A stretch of 64,000 nt of DNA from a virus, in IMG/VR virus record IMGVR_UViG_3300025168_000039, positions 42,895 through 106,894 of that record. One strand, written 5' to 3'. Shown piece after piece: positions 41,392 to 48,876 of the stretch (position 1 is the first letter of the stretch; each line of letters opens with the position of its first letter). The position numbers were made by a program, and so were the translations under genes. Below the pieces are notes generated by a model. The model worked only from the letters and a program-made list of their open reading frames with translations. It was not told the DNA's origin and did not search any database.

Positions 41392-41538
41392 ATGACAAAA
41401 TATACCGAATTAGAACTGAGAGAAGTCATGTTCTACATGGATTTTAAAACAGTTTTAGAGGCTAGGGAATATATGGAAAACAATGACGCTGAATTATCCA
41501 TTCAAAACGAAACGGAATTTCGCCCCGGTAACATGTAA
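41392..41538 (+). CDS. Early small protein, 48 aa
   Basis: MTKYTELELREVMFYMDFKT, then helical VLEAREYMENNDAELSI and a polar end. Soluble and acidic. TAGGAATATAAAACT precedes its ATG; the same GGAATATAAAACT precedes the next gene's ATG at 41568, suggesting a duplicated leader. No family is recognised. Confidence 0.55.
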   Translation: MTKYTELELREVMFYMDFKTVLEAREYMENNDAELSIQNETEFRPGNM

Positions 41539-41567
41539 CCACATACTTTTAAAGGGAATATAAAACT

Positions 41568-41690
41568 ATGATAAATGTAATTATAAAAGCTACACTTTTA
41601 ACTTTTCTTTTAGGAGCAGGTATATTATATTTCGATATGATCTTTAGCACTTCGAATACCCTGTTAACCAATATTAATTATTCTAAGTAG
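41568..41690 (+). CDS. Tiny membrane protein, 40 aa
   Basis: Hydrophobic segment NVIIKATLLTFLLGAGILYF (residues ~3-22) then a polar tail that ends inside the left arm of hairpin 5. GGGAATATAAAACT precedes the ATG. It could be a small membrane or exported peptide. The shared stop with the hairpin arm is similar to member 2. Confidence 0.5.
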   Translation: MINVIIKATLLTFLLGAGILYFDMIFSTSNTLLTNINYSK

Positions 41691-41722
41691 AGTTATCTTA
41701 CGATACTTAGAATGATTAATAT
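41671..41722 (+). repeat. Intergenic hairpin family, member 5
   Basis: ATATTAATTATTCTAAGTA pairs with TACTTAGAATGATTAATAT around loop GAGTTATCTTACGA, which is almost the loop of member 1 (GAGTTCTTACGA). The position unpaired in the others is a potential G-U pair here. Confidence 0.85.
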
Positions 41723-41753
41723 AAAGTATCTCAACCACATTGGAGTGAATACA

Positions 41754-41951
41754 ATGTCTTTAACTACCATAATGCAACATGATGTTAAGTCTATTAATAC
41801 AACGCAAAGAAATCATCAGGATTTTACAACAGTCTCTGTCCGTTTTGTAACGGAGGAAGGTGACGGCGGAGAAATTACTTTCTTTATAGATAATAAAGAA
41901 AATTTAGATAATATAGACCTAGCTCCTTCCGAGATTATAGTAGTAGACTAA
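41754..41951 (+). CDS. Early small acidic protein, 65 aa
   Basis: The ATG at 41754 with TTGGAG upstream is preferred to one at 41712 inside the hairpin. The protein (MQHDVKSINTTQRNHQDFTT, then VSVRFVTEEGDGGEITFFID) is beta-rich and ends acidic (APSEIIVVD). The next gene begins on its last base. No family is recognised. Confidence 0.6.
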   Translation: MSLTTIMQHDVKSINTTQRNHQDFTTVSVRFVTEEGDGGEITFFIDNKENLDNIDLAPSEIIVVD

Positions 41952-42133
41952 TGTCTATTTCAGTCTACGACTTTGTATTAATTAGAAAAGATGTCAGACA
42001 AAAACAAGGTCGCTGGACTATGGAAGATGACATCCGAATGGATATGCTAGAAGCTGGCTACAATCCGGCCAGCCGTCTAGACATAGAAGAATACTGGAAA
42101 GAAATATTTGGAGAAGATGAAAATGAAATATAA
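41951..42133 (+). CDS. Small acidic protein, 60 aa
   Basis: TAATG overlap with the previous stop. Sequence SISVYDFVLIRKDVRQKQGR, then WTMEDDIRMDMLEAGYNPAS and an acidic end. Probably helical. Its last codons overlap the lipoprotein gene start. No family is recognised. Confidence 0.55.
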   Translation: MSISVYDFVLIRKDVRQKQGRWTMEDDIRMDMLEAGYNPASRLDIEEYWKEIFGEDENEI

Positions 42134-42371
42134 AATATTAATTATACTATGCGCTGCTTTTCTTGGAGGATGTGCCGCTCCGCCTATAGTTCTATTATCG
42201 GCTGGTGCTACCGCTGGAGTAAAAGGGGTGGTAGACGATATCGAACAAGATGTTAAAATTAAAAAGTTACAAAACAGAGCAGAACACCTTGAGAAAGCTA
42301 TGAAATTTTACTTAACTACAATGGCATCAGAAAGAGATGAAAACCTATGTTATCTCTTAGATGCAGAATAA
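42123..42371 (+). CDS. Small lipoprotein, 82 aa
   Basis: The ATG at 42123 (GGAG nine bases upstream) gives MKYKILIILCAAFLGGCAAP, a signal peptide with lipobox LGGC. The mature part has a hydrophobic-alanine stretch (VLLSAGATAGVKGVV), then a charged coiled coil (KKLQNRAEHLEKAMKFYL) and a final Cys. It could be an outer membrane lysis (o-spanin-like) or exclusion lipoprotein; context does not settle this. Confidence 0.65.
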   Translation: MKYKILIILCAAFLGGCAAPPIVLLSAGATAGVKGVVDDIEQDVKIKKLQNRAEHLEKAMKFYLTTMASERDENLCYLLDAE

Positions 42372-42394
42372 ATAACTTAAACTAGGAGACTAAA

Positions 42395-43357
42395 ATGTTT
42401 GATACCAATAGATTTTCTACATCATCTTTCGCCGCTTCACTTGCTCAAAAAGGGTATAATATGTTAGATCACCTCACCACCACTAATAATCGATCTATCT
42501 TTTTTAAAGTAAATGAGCAACAAGTTTCTGGACATTCTACAGGAACTGTAGCAGAGAAGTACAAGATGCTTTCCCGTGGCACCCCACCCTTGCAACCAGA
42601 AGAATGTTTATCGATAGTTAACAAAAACTATCGTGTGGTAGAAAATGAAGAGATTATTATGCCAATGCAAGAGCAGATGGTTAATCACTTTGATCCCTCT
42701 GTTTTAGCAGACATTCAAATAAAAGATCACATTGCTAAAAATGGTTCTGTATGCTTTGCGGAATACATTTTACCTAAAATGAAAGGTACTGTTGAAACAA
42801 AAACAGGACATAAAACAGAGGTTGGACTTAGATTTATTCTAAAAAATACCTTTGATGGATCGTCAAGTGTTGTGTTCTATGGTGGTGTTATTGACTTCTT
42901 CTGCACCAATGGTATGATCAGTGGTGAATATGATGTAACAAAGAAACGTCATACTAAAAACTTTAGTGTCGATGGCTTCCTTAGTGCATTTGATAGTGCT
43001 ATTGCCCGTCATGGTTGGATGGTTGATAAGTATCAGAAGTGGGCTGACCAAGGGATAAATAATACTATGAAAGTCCAAGAGTTATTTCGTACTCTAACGA
43101 GTGGTAGTACCGACGAACCTAAAAAGAAAAATACTTTATCTGATAGATTGTTTGCTCAATATATAGATGAGACACATGAACGAGGCAGCAATGTATTCTC
43201 TTTAGTATCTGCTATGACCCACTATGGTAGTCATGGGGATGGTAGGTTTAACTTGCGTAAAAACTCTGGACCTGATACACTGTTTAAGCGTCAACAAAGT
43301 GTCAGTAAATGGATAAACTCTGAGGCTTTTGAAAACTTTCTTGAGGTAGCTGCATGA
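42395..43357 (+). CDS. DUF932-type protein, 320 aa
   Basis: The central part (FILKNTFDGSSSVVFYGGVID, FFCTNGMISGEYDVTKKRH) is the phage/plasmid DUF932 pattern; the N-terminus has FFKVNEQQVSGHSTGTVAEKYK, and the C-terminus is basic (MTHYGSHGDGRFNLRK). The function of DUF932 is unknown, and it is found in phages and plasmids close to replication genes. It is preceded by AGGAG and followed by a 4-base overlap with the lipoprotein gene. Confidence 0.7.
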   Translation: MFDTNRFSTSSFAASLAQKGYNMLDHLTTTNNRSIFFKVNEQQVSGHSTGTVAEKYKMLSRGTPPLQPEECLSIVNKNYRVVENEEIIMPMQEQMVNHFDPSVLADIQIKDHIAKNGSVCFAEYILPKMKGTVETKTGHKTEVGLRFILKNTFDGSSSVVFYGGVIDFFCTNGMISGEYDVTKKRHTKNFSVDGFLSAFDSAIARHGWMVDKYQKWADQGINNTMKVQELFRTLTSGSTDEPKKKNTLSDRLFAQYIDETHERGSNVFSLVSAMTHYGSHGDGRFNLRKNSGPDTLFKRQQSVSKWINSEAFENFLEVAA

Positions 43358-43572
43358 AAAGAAAAACTAAAACGATTTTTCAATTAACATTTATAACTGT
43401 TGCTATAATTTTAGCTGCAGTTGCATGTGGTAAAGAGGAGAGTGGGGTTATCCCACCTCCTTTACCTCCCTCTTTCTATAATAAACCTGATAAGGTTGTA
43501 CCACCTGTACCACCTGTACCACCTGTAGTACCTGTAGAACGTACTGTATTTTGTTGTCAAATGGGTTTATGA
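43354..43572 (+). CDS. Proline-rich small lipoprotein, 72 aa
   Basis: Basic start KRKTKTIFQLTF, hydrophobic core and lipobox AVAC at about residues 22-25, then a low-complexity proline tail (PPVPPVPPVVPV) ending FCCQMGL. The 4-base ATGA overlap with the DUF932 gene and another with the next gene (43569-43572) show coupling. A proline-rich lipoprotein is suggestive of an o-spanin (Rz1-like), but the neighbouring gene does not look like a typical Rz. Confidence 0.62.
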   Translation: MKRKTKTIFQLTFITVAIILAAVACGKEESGVIPPPLPPSFYNKPDKVVPPVPPVPPVVPVERTVFCCQMGL

Positions 43573-43826
43573 TTATGGATAAAGTAACTCCAACCCACAC
43601 TAAAGATTGGTATATCAAATGGTTAGCTAGTATTATACTGATCTTTGGTATGATTCTTAGTAGTAACAATATATATCCTGAGAATATTATTGCTCAAGCA
43701 ACAGGAGCATTCGGCTGGCTAGTTGTCGGCCTACTATGGCACGATAGAGCAATAATAATTATTAATGCAATAGCATTTGCCATACTGTTTAGTGGTATAG
43801 TACAGTATTACATGAGGAGTGGGTAA
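43569..43826 (+). CDS. Small membrane protein, 85 aa
   Basis: Start at the ATGA overlap (43569). Segments at residues ~16-33 (WLASIILIFGMILSSNN), ~43-58 (ATGAFGWLVVGLLWHD) and ~60-78 (IIIINAIAFAILFSGIVQYY) give three membrane helices. This W-K--AS-ILI / LW-DRAII-NA pattern is familiar from small marine phage membrane proteins, of unknown function. Confidence 0.6.
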   Translation: MIMDKVTPTHTKDWYIKWLASIILIFGMILSSNNIYPENIIAQATGAFGWLVVGLLWHDRAIIIINAIAFAILFSGIVQYYMRSG

Positions 43827-44045
43827 ATGGACGTTATAACACACACCCTACTAGCTGTTATGGCTATGGGAGCATGCTATTGGTGGGGGCGATACCTTTC
43901 CAAGAATGAAATTTTTGAGGGCGTAGTTGGAACCATGTTGGATCGACTCGAAAAAGATGGGTTTATTCGCACTGCAGAGGGTGAAGACGGTGATATGGAA
44001 CTGGTTCCTATCTCTGAAATAATTAAAGACGGTGACTCGGTTTAA
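43827..44045 (+). CDS. Small membrane-anchored protein, 72 aa
   Basis: It begins immediately after the preceding stop. An N-terminal helix (HTLLAVMAMGACYWWGRYL, residues ~6-24) anchors a charged domain (FEGVVGTMLDRLEKDGFIRT) with a C-terminal acidic region. A type II membrane topology is likely. No family is recognised. Confidence 0.58.
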   Translation: MDVITHTLLAVMAMGACYWWGRYLSKNEIFEGVVGTMLDRLEKDGFIRTAEGEDGDMELVPISEIIKDGDSV

Positions 44046-44291
44046 ATGGCTCAATTTAAGGCGGTTTTGGTCGAATGGGTTGATATTGTGACTCGCTCGG
44101 CAGCATGGGAAAGTCCTGCAAACTGCAAGACGGCGGCGATTACGTCTATTGGCTGGCTATGCTTCGAAAGCAAAACTCACATTGTCATAAGTCAAGGCTA
44201 CGAGGCATCAGACCCTGATGGGGATGTACTATCGCCAGTATCGATCCCAAGGGGCTGCATAACATCCATTAAGACATTAAAAATTAAATAG
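44046..44291 (+). CDS. Small conserved-type phage protein, 81 aa
   Basis: Starts right after the previous stop. Strand-rich with AAWESPANC and SIGWLCFESKTHIVISQ, then YEASDPDGDVLSPVSIPRGC. Two or more cysteines. The profile (V-W-D-----AAW, SIGWL, P-GCI) recurs in uncharacterised phage proteins in my memory. The GC content is higher than in the neighbouring small genes. Function unknown. Confidence 0.6.
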   Translation: MAQFKAVLVEWVDIVTRSAAWESPANCKTAAITSIGWLCFESKTHIVISQGYEASDPDGDVLSPVSIPRGCITSIKTLKIK

Positions 44292-44332
44292 CTTTATTGT
44301 ATCCCTTGATAACAAATGAGAGGAAATGTAAA

Positions 44333-44524
44333 ATGACAATAAACAAATATAGTTTTACAAATCATTCAGAAATACCAGGACATATACAAATCTATCTTCT
44401 GGATGTTGCAAATGCGGTGAGTATTGAGGAACTTGTAATAGATGATATTAATGATTTTATGAATGGTCTAGATACTTGGGAAACAGAACAAATTTTTCAA
44501 GAAAGTTCAAAGCATATTCATTAG
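44333..44524 (+). CDS. Small acidic protein, 63 aa
   Basis: The ATG at 44333 (GAGAGGAAATGTAAA upstream) is preferred to 44297. Helical acidic product (NHSEIPGHIQIYLLDVANAV, SIEELVIDDINDFMNGLDT). No family is recognised. It lies 23 bases before another acidic small gene. Confidence 0.55.
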   Translation: MTINKYSFTNHSEIPGHIQIYLLDVANAVSIEELVIDDINDFMNGLDTWETEQIFQESSKHIH

Positions 44525-44547
44525 TTGTTATGAAAGAGAATTGTTAG

Positions 44548-44724
44548 ATGAGTAAGATAAAAAATTATATGATGGATATTCAAGAGTTCTGTGATGGATA
44601 CTACTATGATGGTATGAATGATTTTCCCATTGATGAGGTAGTTGAAGATGCTGGTATATATTTTAAGAGCAACGAAGCAAAAAAGTATGCCCGACAATAT
44701 TTAACAACACAGTTAGGAAAGTAA
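44548..44724 (+). CDS. Small acidic protein, 58 aa
   Basis: MSKIKNYMMDIQEFCDGYYY, then DGMNDFPIDEVVEDAGIYFK, basic tail. Similar in composition to the previous gene but not an obvious paralogue. The FPIDEVVEDAG-Y motif suggests a helical pair. Weak ribosome site. Function unknown. Confidence 0.52.
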   Translation: MSKIKNYMMDIQEFCDGYYYDGMNDFPIDEVVEDAGIYFKSNEAKKYARQYLTTQLGK

Positions 44725-44752
44725 ACCTTCTAGTGTATGGAATGAAAGTTAA

Positions 44753-45313
44753 ATGAAAACATACAAAGTCTATGATAGTGCTATAGAAAAAGAACATTGT
44801 AATAATATAATTAAGTTTATAAAAGATTTAGATTTAAATAACTCAAAAATAAACGAGGGTGAGGGTGATGTTGTTAACGAAGAAAAGCGGCAATCCCAAA
44901 CTGCTTTTTTAAATTCAAAAGAATTTGTAGATATTTTTAGTTTGTATACTGGCTTTGCTAAAGAAGAATGTATGTGGAATTATAATATAACTAATTATGA
45001 TACACCTCAAGTAAGTATATATTCTAAGAATGATAAGTACACTTGGCACCATGACATGCTTCCTGATAGTGATGGACTTGTACGCAAGTTGAGTGTATGT
45101 ATAACCTTAAATGATAATTTTAAGGGAGGAGACTTTCAGATACAGAAATTTGTTTCTCCAGTTGAGAAGAAAAGATTTACTACAGTAAAAGAGATGCGAA
45201 ATGCAGGGAGCATTATTGTGTTTCCTTCTTTTATGTGGCATCAAATAACTCCAGTTAAGTACGGCGACAGATATTCTATTGTCTGTTGGTACAAAGGACC
45301 ACAATTTATGTGA
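44753..45313 (+). CDS. 2-oxoglutarate/Fe(II) oxygenase (prolyl-hydroxylase type), 186 aa
   Basis: The iron-binding facial triad is visible: H-x-D in YTWHHDMLPDS (about residues 101-103) and a distal His in FPSFMWHQITPV, with an Arg (GDRYSIVCW) for 2-oxoglutarate. The core SVCITLNDNFKGGDFQIQ is typical of this double-stranded beta-helix. It probably hydroxylates a residue or small molecule; substrate unknown. A diverged second copy is at 54677-55243, after the reductase. Confidence 0.8.
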   Translation: MKTYKVYDSAIEKEHCNNIIKFIKDLDLNNSKINEGEGDVVNEEKRQSQTAFLNSKEFVDIFSLYTGFAKEECMWNYNITNYDTPQVSIYSKNDKYTWHHDMLPDSDGLVRKLSVCITLNDNFKGGDFQIQKFVSPVEKKRFTTVKEMRNAGSIIVFPSFMWHQITPVKYGDRYSIVCWYKGPQFM

Positions 45314-45319
45314 GGGATT

Positions 45320-45619
45320 ATGTTACAGTCATTAAAAAATATTACTAAGGATATTAAATTAAAAGAAAAAGAGTTAAGTGGACGACCTGTTGGGATATTC
45401 TTATCATCAGCAAAGAGTTCGGAGCTATTTAACGAACTAAATAAAATAGATGAGCGGTTAGAACAGGACTTAATCTATTATAGAAAAACAATTATAGATA
45501 TATTAGATGATGTTAATTCTATTAAGTTTTTAAATTTAAATCAGGAACGGTCCTTACATAAAGTAGCAACACAATTAAATGTTTTGTTTGACGAAATAAC
45601 TGCATCGCAGGATTCATAA
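45320..45619 (+). CDS. Helical small protein, 99 aa
   Basis: A predominantly helical, charged protein (LKNITKDIKLKEKELSGRPV, LFNELNKIDERLEQDLIYYR), without a membrane segment, preceded by GAGGG. It lies two bases before the next small gene. A coiled-coil accessory of replication is possible. No family is recognised. Confidence 0.55.
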   Translation: MLQSLKNITKDIKLKEKELSGRPVGIFLSSAKSSELFNELNKIDERLEQDLIYYRKTIIDILDDVNSIKFLNLNQERSLHKVATQLNVLFDEITASQDS

Positions 45620-45620
45620 A

Positions 45621-45854
45621 ATGGATGACTTAGATATTTTAAAAAGAAATGTACTTGAGTTGAATACACAATTATTTGGTGAACGTAACCCAACGATTAC
45701 AGTCAAGACATACAAGACTAACACCTACGCCCATGAAGTTGAGATACTCGGACCAAGCAAAGTTATTTACTCGCCAGATAAACCATTATCGTGTGGTGCT
45801 AGGTTGTGGATTGAAACACATAGCGAGGTTGTGGCTGACGGACAGTCAGTTTAA
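45621..45854 (+). CDS. Small protein, 77 aa
   Basis: N-terminal helix (DDLDILKRNVLELNTQLFGE), then strands (TITVKTYKTNTYAHEVEIL) and LSCGARLWIETH. It is between the helical protein and the tiny gene before DNA polymerase. Soluble. No family is recognised. Confidence 0.55.
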   Translation: MDDLDILKRNVLELNTQLFGERNPTITVKTYKTNTYAHEVEILGPSKVIYSPDKPLSCGARLWIETHSEVVADGQSV

Positions 45855-45872
45855 TTGTTGTGTGAGATAAAA

Positions 45873-45992
45873 ATGTATGAATTAAAAGTAAAAACCGGAA
45901 CATATAGATCAGATACTTTATTTTCATTAATGTGGGTTGTATTTTATCATAGGCTACATCATTGGAAAAAGGGTGAGGGGTTTGTAGATTAG
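45873..45992 (+). CDS. Tiny protein before DNA polymerase, 39 aa
   Basis: MYELKVKTGTYRSDTLFSLM, then WVVFYHRLHHWKKGEGFVD. A His/Trp-rich short hydrophobic part could associate with a membrane. Ends 2 bases before the polymerase start. Its GTGAG site and tight fit support it modestly. Confidence 0.48.
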   Translation: MYELKVKTGTYRSDTLFSLMWVVFYHRLHHWKKGEGFVD

Positions 45993-45994
45993 AA

Positions 45995-47719
45995 ATGGAA
46001 GTTGTCTTAGACATTGAGACTGATGGCTTAGATGCAACAGAAATATTCTGTATCGTAGCCAAGGAACGTGAGTCAGGTAAGATACATGTCTGGAAAGAGC
46101 AACAATGTTATGAAACATTTCCTTTGTTCGCAAAGCGTGTGTCTAAATTCATCATGCACAACGGCATATCTTTTGACGCCTATGTTCTTAACAACCTTAC
46201 TTCAGTTGATATTGATATAGATCGTATTGAGGATACTCTAATCTTATCCCAGCTTACATCTCCTGTAAGAGATGGCGGTCATTCCCTGGAATCTTGGGGG
46301 CAAAGGTTAGGCTTCGATAAGATAGACTTCCATGACTTCTCTTGTCTCACTCAAGAGATGGTGGACTATTGTATTCGAGATGTAGAACTTACCGAGAGAG
46401 TTTACATTGCGCTTCAGACAGACGTGAAGTCTATTCGGAGACAGTGTATAGATTTAGAATACGAAGTTAGGAAGTTAGTTTCTCAACAAGAGAGGAACGG
46501 CTTCACCTTGGATATGCAAAAGGCTACTTGTCTTGTTGCTAAATTAAAAGATCAATCAGATCAAATTGAAAAAGATGTTACAGATATGTTCCCGCCTATA
46601 CCTGTACTTGTCAGGGAAGTCATACCTAAAATTAAAAAAGATGGTAGCTTATCTACGGTTGGGCTAAGACACATAGAAGATATATCTACTGTGGGTGGTG
46701 TTCACTCTGCTATCGACTATCAAGAATTTAACCTGTCTTCCAGGCAACAGATAGTTAAAAGACTTTTATCTAAAGGTTGGAAGCCTAAGAAGTTTACAGA
46801 GAAAGGTCATCCGATTGTTGATGAGGGTGTGCTGAAGGATGTAGATTTACCTGAAGCAAAAAAGATAGCAGAGTTTCTCATGCTTCGTAAAAGGATAGCA
46901 CAGATACAATCGTGGATAGATGCTGTTAAAGATGATGGAAAGGTACATGGACAAGTTCTTACGCTACGTGCAATCTCTGGAAGAATGGCGCATCATTCTC
47001 CGAATATGGCGCAGGTTCCAGCTAGTTACTCACCGTATGGTAAGGAATGCAGAGAATGCTGGACTGCTGGGGATTCACCTAGTCTTGTACTTGTTGGCTG
47101 TGATGCTTCTTCTTTGGAACTACGTGCGCTGGCACATTATTTAAACGATAGTAAGTTCACCAGTGATGTTGTTGATGGTGACATACACACCGCCAACCAA
47201 CATGCGGCAGGGTTAGAGACACGCGATCAAGCTAAGACATTTATCTATGCGTTTATCTATGGTGCAGGGGCAGCTAAAATCGGCTCTGTGGTAGGCGGTA
47301 CAGCACAAGATGGTCAGAGACTAATAGATACCTTCTTGTCTAACGTGCCAGCCTTGGCAACGCTTAGAGCGAAAGTAGATGCTGCCTCTAACAGAGGATA
47401 TCTTATCGGTTTGGATGGTAGGAAACTCATGGTGAGGAACAAACACTCGGCAGTAAATCTTTTAGTACAAGGTGCGGGTGCAGTAATATGTAAGCAATGG
47501 TTAGTTGACATACATGATTCACTCTCCTACACTGAAATGAAGGCGCGTCTTGTTGCGTCAATACATGATGAATACCAACATGAAATTAATAAAGATCAGG
47601 CTGAAGAATTTGGAGAGCTAACCAAATTGGCTATGAGAAAAACTCAAGAAAGGTTAGGTATCAAATGCCCACTGGACAGCGAATACAAAGTCGGCCACAA
47701 CTGGTCACTGACGCATTAA
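45995..47719 (+). CDS. DNA polymerase, family A, with 3'-5' exonuclease, 574 aa
   Basis: The exonuclease domain starts at once: VLDIETDGLD (Asp6, Glu8), MHNGISFDAYVLN and YCIRDVELT. The polymerase domain carries motif A (VGCDASSLELRAL, about 367-379), motif B (RDQAKTFIYAFIYG, about 410-423) and motif C (SIHDEYQHE, about 522-530). It is shorter than T7 gp5 (704 aa) and should replicate the phage genome with a partner processivity factor and a helicase not seen here. No 5'-nuclease domain. Confidence 0.93.
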   Translation: MEVVLDIETDGLDATEIFCIVAKERESGKIHVWKEQQCYETFPLFAKRVSKFIMHNGISFDAYVLNNLTSVDIDIDRIEDTLILSQLTSPVRDGGHSLESWGQRLGFDKIDFHDFSCLTQEMVDYCIRDVELTERVYIALQTDVKSIRRQCIDLEYEVRKLVSQQERNGFTLDMQKATCLVAKLKDQSDQIEKDVTDMFPPIPVLVREVIPKIKKDGSLSTVGLRHIEDISTVGGVHSAIDYQEFNLSSRQQIVKRLLSKGWKPKKFTEKGHPIVDEGVLKDVDLPEAKKIAEFLMLRKRIAQIQSWIDAVKDDGKVHGQVLTLRAISGRMAHHSPNMAQVPASYSPYGKECRECWTAGDSPSLVLVGCDASSLELRALAHYLNDSKFTSDVVDGDIHTANQHAAGLETRDQAKTFIYAFIYGAGAAKIGSVVGGTAQDGQRLIDTFLSNVPALATLRAKVDAASNRGYLIGLDGRKLMVRNKHSAVNLLVQGAGAVICKQWLVDIHDSLSYTEMKARLVASIHDEYQHEINKDQAEEFGELTKLAMRKTQERLGIKCPLDSEYKVGHNWSLTH

Positions 47720-48231
47720 TAACTTTAACAACTGCAGAGTTAAGGACCAGTGCGTTCATTGGTAAGTCGCGTAATAAAAAGAGTAGAGGTGCTGGGGTAT
47801 TTGATAGCTCTGTTGCAGATACTAACATGATAGATATCATAGGCGCAGAGGCTGAGTTAGCTTTTGCAAAACTATGCAACTTATATCCGACAGACTTTAT
47901 GATACTCGGCCCGCATTCAAAAGCTAAAGGGACTGATGATGGTGATCTAAATATAGATGGTGTTTGTGTTGATGTTAAAACCACAACCCATGAGAATGGG
48001 ATGTTGCTCTGCACTTCAAAACACCTTTCTGGTATAGATTTATTTGCTTTAATAATAAAGAAAGGAGAAGACACGTTTCAATTAAAAGGCTTCATGCTTG
48101 CGACTGAACTTATAGCTGAAGATAGGTTTGGTAGAGCGGAAGGTAAACTTAAAAGACCTGCATATGTGGCTAAACAAGATGAACTATATTGTTATAAAAC
48201 TGCTATGCAAAAGTTAAAAAAAATATCTTGA
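47665..48231 (+). CDS. PD-(D/E)XK nuclease-like protein, 188 aa
   Basis: Overlaps the end of the polymerase gene by 55 bases. IGAEAELAFAKLCNLYPTDF is followed by DDGDLNIDGVCVDVKTT, which gives an E...GD..(I)D...DVK arrangement of a restriction-endonuclease-like catalytic core (Asp and Lys in VDVKTT). Its strand-rich C-terminal part is YKTAMQKLKK. It is likely a repair, recombination or nucleotide-salvage nuclease. The start might be internal. Confidence 0.65.
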   Translation: MPTGQRIQSRPQLVTDALITLTTAELRTSAFIGKSRNKKSRGAGVFDSSVADTNMIDIIGAEAELAFAKLCNLYPTDFMILGPHSKAKGTDDGDLNIDGVCVDVKTTTHENGMLLCTSKHLSGIDLFALIIKKGEDTFQLKGFMLATELIAEDRFGRAEGKLKRPAYVAKQDELYCYKTAMQKLKKIS

Positions 48232-48256
48232 CACTATAAAATTATACCTGTATTTT
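48228..48256 (+). promoter_or_regulatory. Promoter upstream of SSB
   Basis: TTGACA (48228-48233), 17-base spacer, TATTTT (48251-48256). The exact -35 and close -10 boxes lie ~60 bases before the SSB ATG. The -35 box sits over the 3' end of the nuclease gene. Confidence 0.65.
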
Positions 48257-48315
48257 ATAAACTCAACTATCAAACTAAGTAGTTAGACTTAGTAAATTGT
48301 AAAGGAGAATGTACT

Positions 48316-48783
48316 ATGGATGCTCATATTATTTCTGGTAAAGCTTACTGGGCAAGCGTTGTTAAACCAAACACAACTTACGAAGGTGCATGGCAAGTTG
48401 ATGTTTGCCTTGATGAGGACAATAAAAGTATGGTCGAAAGTCTTGGTCTTACTGTTCAGAACAAAGGCGATGAGAAAGGTGACTTTGTAAAAATTAAGCG
48501 TAAGGTAAACAAGCTTGATGGTTCACAACGCACTGCTCCTATTGTTAAAGATTCTAATAATAACGATTGGGATGATAGGCTTATCGGAAATGGTAGTCTG
48601 GTCAATGTTAAATTTTCTACTTATGATTGGAACTACAACAATAAAAAAGGTAAAGCCTCTTTTCTTCTTGCTGTTCAGGTAGTTGACTTAGTTCCCTACG
48701 GTGGCGGTGGTTCAGAATTTGAACCTGTTAAAGATGGCTTCGTAGTTGGTGGTGGTGAGGCTGTTCAAGAAGCTCCTTTCTAG
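48316..48783 (+). CDS. Single-stranded DNA-binding protein (T7 gp2.5-like), 155 aa
   Basis: The fold is an OB-type barrel: HIISGKAYWASVVKPNTTYEG, DFVKIKRKVNKLDGS, VNVKFSTYDWNYNNKKGKAS. The C-terminus is disordered, glycine-rich and acidic, ending QEAPF, the kind of tail that recruits polymerase in T7 gp2.5. It coats single strands at the fork. A dedicated promoter precedes the gene, and GGAG its ATG. Confidence 0.78.
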   Translation: MDAHIISGKAYWASVVKPNTTYEGAWQVDVCLDEDNKSMVESLGLTVQNKGDEKGDFVKIKRKVNKLDGSQRTAPIVKDSNNNDWDDRLIGNGSLVNVKFSTYDWNYNNKKGKASFLLAVQVVDLVPYGGGGSEFEPVKDGFVVGGGEAVQEAPF

Positions 48784-48796
48784 AACAGATCACAAT

Positions 48797-48871
48797 AAGG
48801 GGTTGCCTCTCTGGGTAAAATGCGGCAACTAAGTTAGTAGTGCGGGAGGGAGACTAACACTTTTAAGGAAA
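48797..48871 (+). other. Two hairpins between SSB and the GDP-mannose dehydratase gene
   Basis: In the 93-base gap GTTGCC pairs with GGCAAC and, next to it, GTTAGT with ACTAAC. The first could end SSB transcripts (no T tract seen), the second could act on the leader of the sugar genes. Nothing is certain. Confidence 0.4.
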
Positions 48872-48876
48872 TAACT

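Noticed and set aside
39250-41722. Hairpin family as simple rho-independent terminators.
   Set aside because: None is followed by a T tract and terminating after each tiny gene would need a promoter each time; no such promoters are seen.
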